64,000 bases of DNA, taken from NCBI RefSeq assembly GCF_030563405.1, contig NZ_CP130749.1:930001-994000 (forward strand), given 5' to 3'. Position 1 is the first letter of the stretch. Every line of letters begins with the position of its first letter. Of this stretch, positions 17,879 to 26,747 are shown piece by piece. The notes beneath the pieces are model-generated. The model did no database searches and was not told the origin of the DNA. It worked only from the letters and a program-made list of their open reading frames with translations. A program made the position numbers and the translations under genes. Origin of the DNA: Vibrio sp. SNU_ST1 (GTDB taxonomy: Bacteria; Pseudomonadota; Gammaproteobacteria; Enterobacterales; Vibrionaceae).

Positions 17879-18910
17879 GTGAAAGCATTTTATGTTTCAG
17901 TCCTTGCGTCATCATCCTTTTTAACTGGCACAGCGTTTAGCCAACAGAATGATATTTATCTCTACAATTGGGATGAATTCCTATCCGATAGCGTCGTGAC
18001 CCAACTAAGCGACACCTACGGCATTTCTTTGAAACAGCAGTTTTTTTCTGATGAGTCGATCAGAGATGAAGTGCTATTAAGCGAACGTCGTGGCGCATTT
18101 GAGCTCGTCATTATAGAAAGTGTAAAGCTCAATGCGTTAGCCAAGCAGAACCTGTTTCATAGTCTCAGTGAGTTACAACAATCCATTGCTGGTAACATCG
18201 ATTCAAGGTGGGTTGATGGATGTGGAGAATATGGTATTCCCTACGCTTGGGGAACTGCGGGAATCTTATATAGAAGTGACAAAGTAAACACTCCCACTTC
18301 TTGGAACGCTATTCTCGAGCCAGACACGAACAGCAGTGGCCGCATAAGTATGTATTATGAACCTACGGATTTGGTGAGTACTGCACTGTTAGCTAATCAA
18401 TTTGATCCATTCACCAATAATGAGCAGGAACTTCGCGTTGCCTATAAAACCCTGCAAGCTCAAAAGCCTCACCTAGAAAGCAACGAATACGTCATCGACT
18501 CTATTCGCCAACCCGAACGTCTTACTAACATCGACCTTGCCTACGGTTATTCTGGTGACAGTTATGTGCTCAATGATGCCGACCCTGATGCATCTTGGGT
18601 TTACATCGTTCCTCAGGAAGGTACCACGTTATGGTTGGAGTGCATTGCTGCGATTAACAACGGGGAGTTGTCTGCACAAACAACAACGATTCTGTCATTC
18701 TTATCGCAACCCGAGATCGCAGCTCAAAACGCGATGGATTCATGGTTTGCAACTCCAAGTTCAAAAGCAAAAGCCTTAACGACTCAAGAATACCAAAATG
18801 ATCAAGAGCTTTTCCCTAGTAAAGAGGTCTTAGAGCGCAGTTATCTGTATCAGCAACTCGAACCCAATAGCATTCAAATTCGTAACCGTATTGTCGACAG
18901 TTTGAGATAA
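17879..18910 (+). CDS. Periplasmic polyamine-binding-like protein (PotD/NspS type)
   Basis: A 343-residue exported protein starting at a GTG with AGGAAAGGA upstream. The signal peptide runs to about 'FS-QQNDIYLYNWDEFLSDSV'. The 'YNW.(E/D)(Y/F)L' opening and 'YGIPYAWGTAGILY' are hallmarks of PotD/PotF spermidine/putrescine-binding proteins. There is no ABC permease or ATPase gene beside it. Instead the stop is 3 bp from a membrane GGDEF-EAL gene. This is the layout of Vibrio cholerae NspS-MbaA, where the binding protein signals polyamine levels to a c-di-GMP enzyme. A sensor role is therefore inferred. Confidence 0.82.
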   Translation: MKAFYVSVLASSSFLTGTAFSQQNDIYLYNWDEFLSDSVVTQLSDTYGISLKQQFFSDESIRDEVLLSERRGAFELVIIESVKLNALAKQNLFHSLSELQQSIAGNIDSRWVDGCGEYGIPYAWGTAGILYRSDKVNTPTSWNAILEPDTNSSGRISMYYEPTDLVSTALLANQFDPFTNNEQELRVAYKTLQAQKPHLESNEYVIDSIRQPERLTNIDLAYGYSGDSYVLNDADPDASWVYIVPQEGTTLWLECIAAINNGELSAQTTTILSFLSQPEIAAQNAMDSWFATPSSKAKALTTQEYQNDQELFPSKEVLERSYLYQQLEPNSIQIRNRIVDSLR

Positions 18911-18913
18911 TTA

Positions 18914-21343
18914 ATGCCAGTATTAAAGAAGCTCTATTATGTACTCATTCCTACGTTATTGTTCGTGTTTGCAATCGGTGGGATGGTTACCTATAACTTA
19001 GCCTCTAACCACGCGAAACACATGTACTTAGACGAGGTACAATCCGATGTAAACACAGCGCTAGTGGTCGCGGAGTACGAGCAACTTGGTCTATCTTTGC
19101 TTGTAAAAGATATTGGTTCGTCACTACAATTCTTGCGCTATATCCAAAACCCTGGTGACTACACAACCTTGTCCCTGCTGGAAAAAAGAGTGCTTCGCGT
19201 CTTAAACCAAAGTCACGTTAATCAATTTGGTCAACGTAACATCTATATCATTGACCCTAAGTTCCAGTTAACGCTATCTACGTTGCGAGCAGACCCTTTC
19301 GAAGGGTTAAAGATCCCCGATAACATTTATGAGAAAGTCTTTGACATCTATACCTCGTTAATTAGTCAAAACGCCTTGCCCCATAAAGGTTTCTCTTACA
19401 TCTCTGTGAGTGGTGAGCTCAGATACGCTTATGTTACTGCGATTGACCCTTATCTAGTCCCGCAAGACAAGCGCGCTAGTAAAAGTGTAAACCGCTTTAT
19501 ATTGATTGCTGATGGTCCATTAAAGCAGTTGTCTAATTTGCTCACCAAATACAACGATGATGACAACATGCAGCTTCTGATTGAGCCATCATCGAATACT
19601 GCACACATAGAGAATACACAGTTCGTTATTAAGTCCTTTGAACAAGCCAAGGACAGAATCAAAGTTGAGATGAACAGTCGTCACTTCCTCGCCCAAGTTA
19701 ATATTCGCGAAAAAAAATTCAATCATGAAAAATCTATCATAGCTCAGCAGACCCTACTTGGCAGCTTGACGACACTATTCATTATTATGCTCATCGTACA
19801 CATGGTAGTGCGCTACCAATTAGTACGCCCACTCAAAGGCTTATTGCATGAAATCTCGATTGGCGGACTTAAACTTAGATATTTCAAACGGTCATCCGGA
19901 CAAAGTGAGATAGACGGCCTAAAGAACGCTTATATTGATTCACTAACAGAATTGAAATTCGAAGCAGAATTTGATCAATTAACCAAGTTAGCCAATAGGC
20001 GCTCGTTCATTCGACATCTTGATGTTCGTTTAAAAAGCTCTATGAACCCACACTGTTACCTAGTATGTTGGGATATTATCGACTTCCGTAAAATCAATGA
20101 CTTATATGGAGCCAAGGTGGGCGACAATGTACTCGTTAGTCTAGCCAAAACACTCAGAGAAACCCTACAGAATCAACAATCCTCTTTCGGATTTAGTTGC
20201 AGCGACTATTCAGTAGCAAGGCTTGGAGGAAACCAATTCATTGCCATATTGGAAATGGGTGAACACCAATCAATAAACGAAGAGATTGAGAATATTAACA
20301 ACACCCTAACAGGTACGACTTTCCTAGATTATTATGGGTTCAGGCTTTCAATTGCAACAGGTGTACTACCCGTCGATACCCCTAAGTTCGAGGAGATATG
20401 GCACCGATGTATTGATGAGATGTTAATTAATGCTAAGGATCACAGTGACGGAGATAGCCGGATTGTTTACGGCGAAGAGCTACTTCATTCACTTGAAAGA
20501 CATGATGTTATCGAGAAAAGGCTCTTGGAGTGCTGCGCGAGTGACAACTTTGAACTTCGCTTTATGCCTATTTTCAATGCTAAGACACTTCAGATTGACG
20601 GAGCAGAGTGCCTCATTCGCTGTCCCGCTCTATTTGATATAAATGCAGGGCCGGATGAGTTCATTCCAGTTGCAGAGAAAAGCAATTTAATATCCAAACT
20701 CGACATGTGGGTCATTAGTACCGCAATAAAAAGCTATAAAGAGCTCTCAGAGATTCACAAGTACACTGGTAGCTTATCAATAAATATATCAGCGATGGAA
20801 CTTTACAATCGAAACTTTGCCGACAATATTCGAAAGGTAATCGAGCGTTATCAAGTACCACCGGCCAACATCATTATAGAAATTACCGAAACCAGTTACG
20901 TTAAAAGCAGTAAACTTACAGTGCAGACAATTAAGAGTATCAGGAGCTTAGGTTTAAAAGTGTCTCTTGACGATTTCGGTACCGGCTATACAGCTTTTAA
21001 CCAACTTCTTCACTACCCTGTCGATGAACTTAAAATTGATAAAAGCTTTATCGATAATATCGTCGACGACAAAGCTGACCGAAAGATGGTCGAATCCATG
21101 GTTAACTTAGGGCACTCTTGTGACACCTTCGTTGTTGGTGAAGGTGTCGAGTCTCTCGAACAATATCATCACCTTAAAAAAGCCAACTGCGACCTAATAC
21201 AGGGTTATTTTTTCAGCCAACCACTCACTTACATTGAGTTCATTGAATTTGTTCGTGACCACAATCCGCAAACTATTCTGGATCAGCAAGCCCTTTTAGA
21301 ACCAAGATCTAACGAAAGGATTGTCGTGCTTAATCAGAAATAG
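18914..21343 (+). CDS. MbaA-like membrane GGDEF-EAL protein with degenerate GGDEF
   Basis: An 809-residue protein. TM helix about 8-30, a periplasmic domain (to about 275), a second TM (about 280-300), a HAMP-like linker, GGDEF domain (from about 353) and EAL domain (from about 535). The GGDEF signature is GGNQF (438-442), so cyclase activity is doubtful. In the EAL domain 'ECLIR' replaces 'EALIR', but the catalytic Glu565 and the 'EITET', 'LDDFGTGY', 'LKIDKSFID' and 'GEGVES' segments remain, which favours phosphodiesterase activity. The gene follows the NspS-like gene by 3 bp with no good ribosome-binding site, suggesting coupling. Confidence 0.85.
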   Translation: MPVLKKLYYVLIPTLLFVFAIGGMVTYNLASNHAKHMYLDEVQSDVNTALVVAEYEQLGLSLLVKDIGSSLQFLRYIQNPGDYTTLSLLEKRVLRVLNQSHVNQFGQRNIYIIDPKFQLTLSTLRADPFEGLKIPDNIYEKVFDIYTSLISQNALPHKGFSYISVSGELRYAYVTAIDPYLVPQDKRASKSVNRFILIADGPLKQLSNLLTKYNDDDNMQLLIEPSSNTAHIENTQFVIKSFEQAKDRIKVEMNSRHFLAQVNIREKKFNHEKSIIAQQTLLGSLTTLFIIMLIVHMVVRYQLVRPLKGLLHEISIGGLKLRYFKRSSGQSEIDGLKNAYIDSLTELKFEAEFDQLTKLANRRSFIRHLDVRLKSSMNPHCYLVCWDIIDFRKINDLYGAKVGDNVLVSLAKTLRETLQNQQSSFGFSCSDYSVARLGGNQFIAILEMGEHQSINEEIENINNTLTGTTFLDYYGFRLSIATGVLPVDTPKFEEIWHRCIDEMLINAKDHSDGDSRIVYGEELLHSLERHDVIEKRLLECCASDNFELRFMPIFNAKTLQIDGAECLIRCPALFDINAGPDEFIPVAEKSNLISKLDMWVISTAIKSYKELSEIHKYTGSLSINISAMELYNRNFADNIRKVIERYQVPPANIIIEITETSYVKSSKLTVQTIKSIRSLGLKVSLDDFGTGYTAFNQLLHYPVDELKIDKSFIDNIVDDKADRKMVESMVNLGHSCDTFVVGEGVESLEQYHHLKKANCDLIQGYFFSQPLTYIEFIEFVRDHNPQTILDQQALLEPRSNERIVVLNQK

Positions 21344-21670
21344 TAGTCGTATTTCGAAAAGCATGACTACTGAATAACCACGACCAAACCGCCTCTCTTT
21401 TATCATCTAAATAAACCTCTGCAATGAGCACAGACTCACCGAGAACGATTCAATAACAATTCCTACAGACAAACCCAAATCAACAAAGGAAGGCCCCTCT
21501 CTGATCATAAGCCAACATATTAGCGAGGGTAACAAGCTATGGGCTTAGCTTGGCCAGTTTTACTTGACCACTACACAGCTTCATTAAAGCTTCTAACGTA
21601 GAAATACAAGTGCCAGTAAGATAAGGTATCAGTGTGGAGGTATAGGAACGAGACTAAACCTTGTAGAAGC
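21344..21670. other. Convergent intergenic region, no feature recognised
   Basis: These 327 bp separate the convergent MbaA-like and degenerate GGDEF genes. I see no open frame of note and no convincing hairpin with a T-run. Confidence 0.6.
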
Positions 21671-22696
21671 TTAGCCTTGCATCGAGGTCAACAGCTCCAT
21701 CATGTCTTTAGAGCTTATGTTCTTCTTGTGCCTCACTACGGCGTCAATCATCAATTCTAAGTTACCTGCAGAGATGTAATCACTAAGGACGTCGTTAAAA
21801 TTGTCCTGAATTTCATCACTCGCGTATAAATGATCAGGAATGAAGAATAAGAACTGGCTTCCACTGGTACGGAATGAAATGGTGCTTTCAGGTATCTTTG
21901 TGGTCAAAGACTTAGCAGCCGAGCTCACGACAAGGTCCCCATATTCAAGGCCATATTTTTGATTAATCTCGGTAAGGTTTCTGATTCGGACAAAATAGAG
22001 GTCAAAGTTTTTGTCCTTCGAGTAGCTATTCTTAACAAATTTCATCAACGAAATTCGATTGCGAAACCCTGTAATAAAATCCGTAGAGTAGAGCTTTCTT
22101 TTGATAGAAAAATCCATATAAAAAATAATCCCAGTCAACAACAAGATGCCAACAAGAAAAACGCTACTGATCCGATGAACGGTAACCAAGTTATCAACCA
22201 TTGAAGTATTTTCTTCAATCACTGGGCTTTGTAATCGAAACTTGTCGTTAATAAAATCGACGAGTGTGTGGTAACAAATATCGACCTTTTTCTGTAACGA
22301 TTCCTTGGGCAACAACCCTTGACTGACCAGTTTAATTGAGGGTTCCAAGCTCCTAAATTTATCAAATTCCGCACTAAAATACGGTTTAAAGTTTGCTGAC
22401 TTGATAAAATTGGAAGACTCAGTGCTATTAATCAATATGTCAAAACGGCTCCACGTAATATCGTACGCTAACCATAACTCATCATAATCAATAGTTTCAG
22501 AACGACTTACCATCAAGAAATTGGCGTATTCTTTCACCAATTGAAAAACGAACCACGTTGCCTCATTTTGTCGGGTAGAAAAGCTCTTATTGATATCGTT
22601 AATGCGGGTAACACTGTAGATATTGACGGTGAGTACCACTGCTGCCAGAGATAACACAGCGATTTTAATAGCAGTCAATGACAGCAGCTTTTTCAT
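21671..22696 (-). CDS. Membrane protein with degenerate GGDEF domain
   Basis: A 341-residue protein with TM helices at about 10-28 and 176-196 flanking a helical periplasmic sensor, then a GGDEF-like domain ('DFITGFRNR', 'IRNLTEINQKYGLEYGDLVV'). The active-site loop is SGSQF instead of GGDEF, so it should not make c-di-GMP; it may bind GTP or act by protein contact. It lies 9 bp downstream of the small periplasmic oxidoreductase-fold gene, suggesting a two-gene signalling unit. Confidence 0.8.
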   Translation of the reverse strand: MKKLLSLTAIKIAVLSLAAVVLTVNIYSVTRINDINKSFSTRQNEATWFVFQLVKEYANFLMVSRSETIDYDELWLAYDITWSRFDILINSTESSNFIKSANFKPYFSAEFDKFRSLEPSIKLVSQGLLPKESLQKKVDICYHTLVDFINDKFRLQSPVIEENTSMVDNLVTVHRISSVFLVGILLLTGIIFYMDFSIKRKLYSTDFITGFRNRISLMKFVKNSYSKDKNFDLYFVRIRNLTEINQKYGLEYGDLVVSSAAKSLTTKIPESTISFRTSGSQFLFFIPDHLYASDEIQDNFNDVLSDYISAGNLELMIDAVVRHKKNISSKDMMELLTSMQG

Positions 22697-22705
22697 AGTA
22701 AACCC

Positions 22706-23161
22706 TTACAAATGAATATCGCGTATCTGCCAAATCATCTTGGCATGGAAGTCTGTGTTATCTATATCTGGAGTCGAAGAAAGCGGATAGATCAACCAAT
22801 AGGGACCTTTATCTCTGACCGACATAAATTTGCCATTCTGTTTGATAGCAATAATTGGCTGGTAATCCTCAAAGTCTTCTTGAGGTACCGCTATTTTATA
22901 GTCGTTTAGTGCAACAAAAGTTACCTGCGATGCCATGGGCAAATCCATGGTTTCAAGCACCGTTTGCAAGGTTACACCGCTATAGACTAGCTTCCCATCC
23001 TCCCATGGTAATGATGTGGAAATTTCTTTTTGAGGAAGTAATAGCAGTTGTTCTCGACTTAATTGATGCTTTTGTCCTAGATGATCGAATATTGTAAGTT
23101 CCGATGCTGCAAAAATAGAAAATGAACATAATGAAAGTATAAACAGAAGTGCAGTTCTCAT
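22706..23161 (-). CDS. Small periplasmic oxidoreductase-fold (molybdopterin-binding-like) protein
   Basis: A 151-residue exported protein. The start is the ATG at 23161, which has GGAG six bases upstream and opens a signal peptide (MRTALLFILSLCSFSIFAAS). The mature part resembles a stand-alone sulfite-oxidase-type molybdopterin-binding fold ('YSGVTLQTVLETM', 'ALNDYKIAVP', 'KGPYWLIYPLS'). The Cys that ligates Mo in true sulfite oxidases is not apparent, so a ligand-sensing role is more likely than catalysis. It is co-transcribed with the degenerate GGDEF gene. Confidence 0.72.
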   Translation of the reverse strand: MRTALLFILSLCSFSIFAASELTIFDHLGQKHQLSREQLLLLPQKEISTSLPWEDGKLVYSGVTLQTVLETMDLPMASQVTFVALNDYKIAVPQEDFEDYQPIIAIKQNGKFMSVRDKGPYWLIYPLSSTPDIDNTDFHAKMIWQIRDIHL

Positions 23162-23516
23162 TTTAAACTCCATTTAAAAAGTCACTAATCTGAGTCTAGT
23201 TCATATTGCTCGTTTAACTTGCCTAGAAATTATCTAATTTTTCAATAGTAGTGAGATCATAACCCGGTAGGTTTCTTGTTCTCCGTAAGTGACACTGACA
23301 TAAAGCCCTAATTCAGATAATAAGTACGACACTTCATGCCAATAGCAGGTTTTGAATATGCTCTGTCGGAAGGAGACTTTAGAAGCACAACACAATTATA
23401 ACTAACTGATTACACAATTAAGCAGAGCTGCACACAATGCGATCAATCTCGCAGAACAAATACAGTACCAGGTGCATAATATGCAAAATTTTATAAAGGT
23501 GCAGCAGAGGACAGAT
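23162..23516. promoter_or_regulatory. Divergent intergenic region
   Basis: These 355 bp lie between the divergent oxidoreductase-fold gene and a small plus-strand gene. They must include both promoters. I see no repeats or known motifs. Confidence 0.4.
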
Positions 23517-23744
23517 ATGGATACAACTACACTCATCTACGATACATTGGAAGGTCTGTCGAGCGCAAAGCCACAGCAACACGCTCAAATCCGCCAAAAT
23601 CTATATAACCAATTAGATTTATCATTTGAGAAGCAGTTGGCTTTGTATTCATCAGTTCTTGGTCCAGCAAGTGCTGGCAGATTGACCGATTTGGATAGTG
23701 CCGTGATGTCTGCACGCAAGATTGTTGGCTTAGAAAACAGCTAA
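23517..23744 (+). CDS. Small conserved-looking hypothetical protein
   Basis: A 75-residue protein beginning MDTTTLIYDTLEGLSSAKPQ. The start has GAGGA five to six bases upstream and is preferred over the in-frame ATG at 23472. It is predicted soluble and alpha-helical, with no signal or membrane segment. A strong terminator follows 25 bp after the stop, which supports a real monocistronic gene. Function unknown. Confidence 0.7.
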   Translation: MDTTTLIYDTLEGLSSAKPQQHAQIRQNLYNQLDLSFEKQLALYSSVLGPASAGRLTDLDSAVMSARKIVGLENS

Positions 23745-23769
23745 GCAATCTTCAACCTATCTCAACTTT

Positions 23770-23797
23770 AACGCTGCCATTGTGCAGCGTTTTTTTA
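23770..23797 (+). terminator. Rho-independent terminator
   Basis: The arms AACGCTGC / GCAGCGTT surround CATTGT and are followed by a run of seven T. Confidence 0.9.
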
Positions 23798-23809
23798 TGG
23801 ACGCTATTT

Positions 23810-23876
23810 ACGATAAGTACGGTTGGTTACGATAAATGCAGTTAGGTGCGATTAAGTAAGATAAGTGCAGTTGGGT
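23810..23876. repeat. Three degenerate ~19-bp repeats
   Basis: Related units begin ACGATAAGTACGGTTGGTT (23810), ACGATAAATGCAGTTAGGT (23829) and AGATAAGTGCAGTTGGGT (23859). They lie between a terminator and the next small gene. No function is apparent. Confidence 0.55.
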
Positions 23877-23999
23877 CTGTTTTTCAAGTTGCACGCATTC
23901 TCATTTGGTTAATCTTATGTTCCATTTTTAACAGGTGTGCAACCTCAACAATGGCGCTAATGTTAGTAGCACGTTAACCACACATCGGATTGAAGAATC

Positions 24000-24182
24000 A
24001 TGAGAGTACTTATTGAATATACACAAACAGGCAAATACCGAGACCATGCGTGGGAAGCATTAACGATTCGTTCCAAGGGCGAAATTCAAGCTGTGACTCC
24101 CTCTTATGCGGCTCAACTTATCGAACAGAACCGCGCCAGCTTATCGACCACCGAAAATCAAGATATCGTCATCCAACCTTAA
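24000..24182 (+). CDS. Small hypothetical protein
   Basis: A 60-residue ORF (MRVLIEYTQTGKYRDHAWEA...). The ribosome-binding site is weak (GAAGAA). The ORF ends about 100 bp before a bidirectional terminator and is in a clear gap between genes, which supports it modestly. No recognised domain, signal or membrane segment. Confidence 0.55.
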   Translation: MRVLIEYTQTGKYRDHAWEALTIRSKGEIQAVTPSYAAQLIEQNRASLSTTENQDIVIQP

Positions 24183-24280
24183 TGAATTTAGGAACTATCC
24201 CTCCCGGTTCTTAAACTCTCTGTTTTACTCGCGTTAATTATTAATACGATACTGAGCAAAACAGAGTTCGATGACATTAA

Positions 24281-24310
24281 AAAACGCTGCACGGATGCAG
24301 CGTTTTCTTG
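24281..24310. terminator. Bidirectional terminator
   Basis: The arms AAAACGCTGC / GCAGCGTTTT surround ACGGAT, with T-rich flanks on both strands. It lies between the small plus-strand gene and the convergent peptidase gene. Confidence 0.85.
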
Positions 24311-24363
24311 TTTCTAACGTATATAGCTTCTAACGAATATAGCTCTTAACGTTAATCGCTAGA

Positions 24364-25656
24364 TTACTTTGGCAGGTTTTCTAACGCATCAACCATTGTC
24401 ATTAACTTATCGACAATTCTTTCGCCGTCTACTCGCAAACCGTTGTGTTCATATTCATTAGTGATCCACGCTTTAGAGTTTGGAATGTTGGCAAGCGTTT
24501 CGCGGCTGTAATCCAGCTCTACGTACATGTCGTCTGCATAAACCGCACACGCCATCGGAACCGTATTTTTGCTCAGTTGTTCTGCGTTGTACAAATTGCC
24601 CCAATCCGACTTCTCAGCCAAAAGATTCGCCGCTTCACGCAATGGCTTCAGAGTTTCCAGTTGGTCGAACATCCACGGATACACCATTTCTCCGGTAAAC
24701 CAGAACTCACCACCCGACTGGTAGTTGAAATGTGGGTACTGCTCACGAACACGGTGTGCAGACCAGTTAGACGCTGTGCCTTGACAGTAAATAGACTCAT
24801 GCAGAATCGCGTAGATAGGATTTGTTAGGTAACCCTGCTCTTGCTGCATTTGATTTAAGAAGCTGTAGCTCAGCTGCTTACTACCGTTCACTTCAACAAA
24901 CGCACTCTCCAATGTGAAATACATCGGAAGGTTAGCTTCACCACCACCAAGGTTAATACCGATTAGCTGGAATTGTTCAACTGTGAACACCTGACCGTTT
25001 GGCAGTCTCACATCATTGTTAAGCAGATAATCAGAGATCTCACGACACATGGCTTGTGCTTGTGGGAACTGAGCAAAGAAGGCTCTGTTTTTATCTTCTA
25101 CACGCTTGTAAGTCGCACGATAAACATCATCAGCTTCACGTTCAATAGAAGGAATACCGCCCGTCACGTAACAACGTTGCAAACTCTGTGGGAACAGTGA
25201 CAAATAGCTCAGTGTACAGAAGCCACCAAAGCTTTGACCAATTGTAGACCATTGCTTAACATCGAATTGCTCACGAATGGCTTCAGCGTCACGAACAATG
25301 TTATCCGCTCTGAAATGCGTTAAGTAATCTACTTGTTGATCTGGAGACATATGCGCCAAGGTTTCATGGCTGATAACCGTGCTGTTGCCTGTGCCACGCT
25401 GGTCAAGAAGCAGAACACGGTAGTTTTGTAATGCACGCTTTAGCCAGCCTGATTGACCGCTAACACGTGGAGAAGGAAAGCCCGGACCACCTTGAAAGTA
25501 GATCAACCACGGTAATTCTTGCGCATCTTTAGCGAGATCAACCAGTTCACGTGCGAAGACTTGGATCTGTTGTCCATCTTTTGCTTGGTAATCGAGTGGC
25601 AACTCAAAAGAGTGCTGACGATACAGGGTGGTTCCATCAATAAAGTTAGCTTGCAC
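24364..25656 (-). CDS. Alpha/beta hydrolase, prolyl aminopeptidase (S33) family
   Basis: A 430-residue cytoplasmic hydrolase with no signal peptide. It has the oxyanion motif 'GGPGFPSPR', the S33 signature 'DQRGTGNS', and a nucleophile elbow GQSFGG (Ser142). These are the features of tripeptidyl/prolyl iminopeptidase-type S33 enzymes. A terminal 'NEYEHNGLRVDGERI' segment probably carries the catalytic His. It is a single gene ending at a bidirectional terminator. The likely role is release of N-terminal proline or short-peptide cleavage. Confidence 0.86.
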   Translation of the reverse strand: MQANFIDGTTLYRQHSFELPLDYQAKDGQQIQVFARELVDLAKDAQELPWLIYFQGGPGFPSPRVSGQSGWLKRALQNYRVLLLDQRGTGNSTVISHETLAHMSPDQQVDYLTHFRADNIVRDAEAIREQFDVKQWSTIGQSFGGFCTLSYLSLFPQSLQRCYVTGGIPSIEREADDVYRATYKRVEDKNRAFFAQFPQAQAMCREISDYLLNNDVRLPNGQVFTVEQFQLIGINLGGGEANLPMYFTLESAFVEVNGSKQLSYSFLNQMQQEQGYLTNPIYAILHESIYCQGTASNWSAHRVREQYPHFNYQSGGEFWFTGEMVYPWMFDQLETLKPLREAANLLAEKSDWGNLYNAEQLSKNTVPMACAVYADDMYVELDYSRETLANIPNSKAWITNEYEHNGLRVDGERIVDKLMTMVDALENLPK

Positions 25657-25891
25657 GCTTCATTCCTTTTTATCTGATTCTAAAGTCATCGGTACGAATA
25701 AAATCGGCGCCCTTTGGCACCTTTAGTTAGCAAGATACGCATAGTAGCTTGTAAAAGAAACTGTTTGTTGAACCTGAATGTGAAGGTACTTCATTAAATC
25801 ACCAAATTAGCTTTAAACGCGTAACAACTTGTTTCAAAACAGAGGGTTTAAGGGAGGCTATTGAGAAGAAGAATGAAAACGGGAAACAAAT

Positions 25892-25935
25892 AAAAAGAGC
25901 TTAACGAGGTGAGGATACGTTAAGCTCTTTGGTTT
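25892..25935. terminator. Bidirectional terminator
   Basis: The arms AAAGAGCTTAACG / CGTTAAGCTCTTT are a perfect 13-bp stem with A- and T-rich flanks. It ends the minus-strand catabolic cluster. The rest of the 353-bp gap (25657-26009) shows nothing recognisable. Confidence 0.85.
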
Positions 25936-26009
25936 TATCTGTGTTGATAAACTAACTGGATTATTTACCATTAATCTATCGAATCTATTCGTTCTATCAA
26001 ATCTAGCGA

Positions 26010-26747
26010 CTACGAAGCCGTTAATTCACCTGCACCTTGAGTCGAACGTTGGCTACTTTCAACAAGGATAGCCGTCGCGGTCTCTTTCAACGCACCCCAC
26101 TCTCCATCATCAACTTCAATGCCATCGTTCCACGCTTTCTCTTGAGTTTTAAAAAGCGCTTCCGATTCAATATGTGTTCGGTAGCCATCTGACAAACGTT
26201 CGATATCGAAATCCTGGACGGAAAGCTCGATGGTCATATTGTGGATATGTTCGTCCGATGCCAGTGGCAAATCTGATAAAAACAGTTCTGGAGCAACGCA
26301 ACCACGGTTAAGGACATACAAAGTGCTCTTAGGGTTTGAGCCATTGTCCCAACGTGCAGTACATGCGATACCTTTCGCAGCCAATTTCACAAGCTCGCTG
26401 TACGCTAACCAACGGTTGTGGCAGTTGTTTAACTCAATTTTCAGCGTCTTTTTACCGACCATTTTTTCAATGGCGTAATCGATAACCACTGGAAGGTGAC
26501 ACGCTAAGCTCGCCTTGTGCAGGTCCACTTCAACTGTGTTGTCGCTGCGCACTTGAATGTCTACTGGGCAATCGTCTTCAAGACCCATAAAATTACTCGC
26601 ATTGTTAAAATGACGAACACCATCCAAACCGACCATTTGTAAATCTGCCACCATGTTCGCTATTACATCAGCTTCACCACATGTACGACGCATACCCAGA
26701 AAGGCTTTATTGACGGCCGCTACCAGTTCATTGTGAGAAACGATCAT
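26010..26747 (-). CDS. Uncharacterised protein, last gene of the catabolic cluster (possibly DUF3726)
   Basis: A 245-residue soluble protein with no signal peptide or membrane helix. It opens 'MIVSHNELVAAVNKAFLGM' and contains four cysteines but no classical catalytic motif. From memory it resembles the DUF3726 family, but I cannot verify that. Its ATG overlaps the stop of the 611-residue upstream gene by 4 bp (ATGA), so the two proteins are probably made together and may act together. Confidence 0.7.
   Translation of the reverse strand: MIVSHNELVAAVNKAFLGMRRTCGEADVIANMVADLQMVGLDGVRHFNNASNFMGLEDDCPVDIQVRSDNTVEVDLHKASLACHLPVVIDYAIEKMVGKKTLKIELNNCHNRWLAYSELVKLAAKGIACTARWDNGSNPKSTLYVLNRGCVAPELFLSDLPLASDEHIHNMTIELSVQDFDIERLSDGYRTHIESEALFKTQEKAWNDGIEVDDGEWGALKETATAILVESSQRSTQGAGELTAS

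Noticed and set aside
17879..18910. ABC-type polyamine uptake system
   Set aside because: No permease or ATPase genes are adjacent; the partner is a GGDEF-EAL protein.
24445..24828. A 127-codon plus-strand ORF
   Set aside because: It is antisense to the S33 peptidase, whose catalytic motifs are intact.
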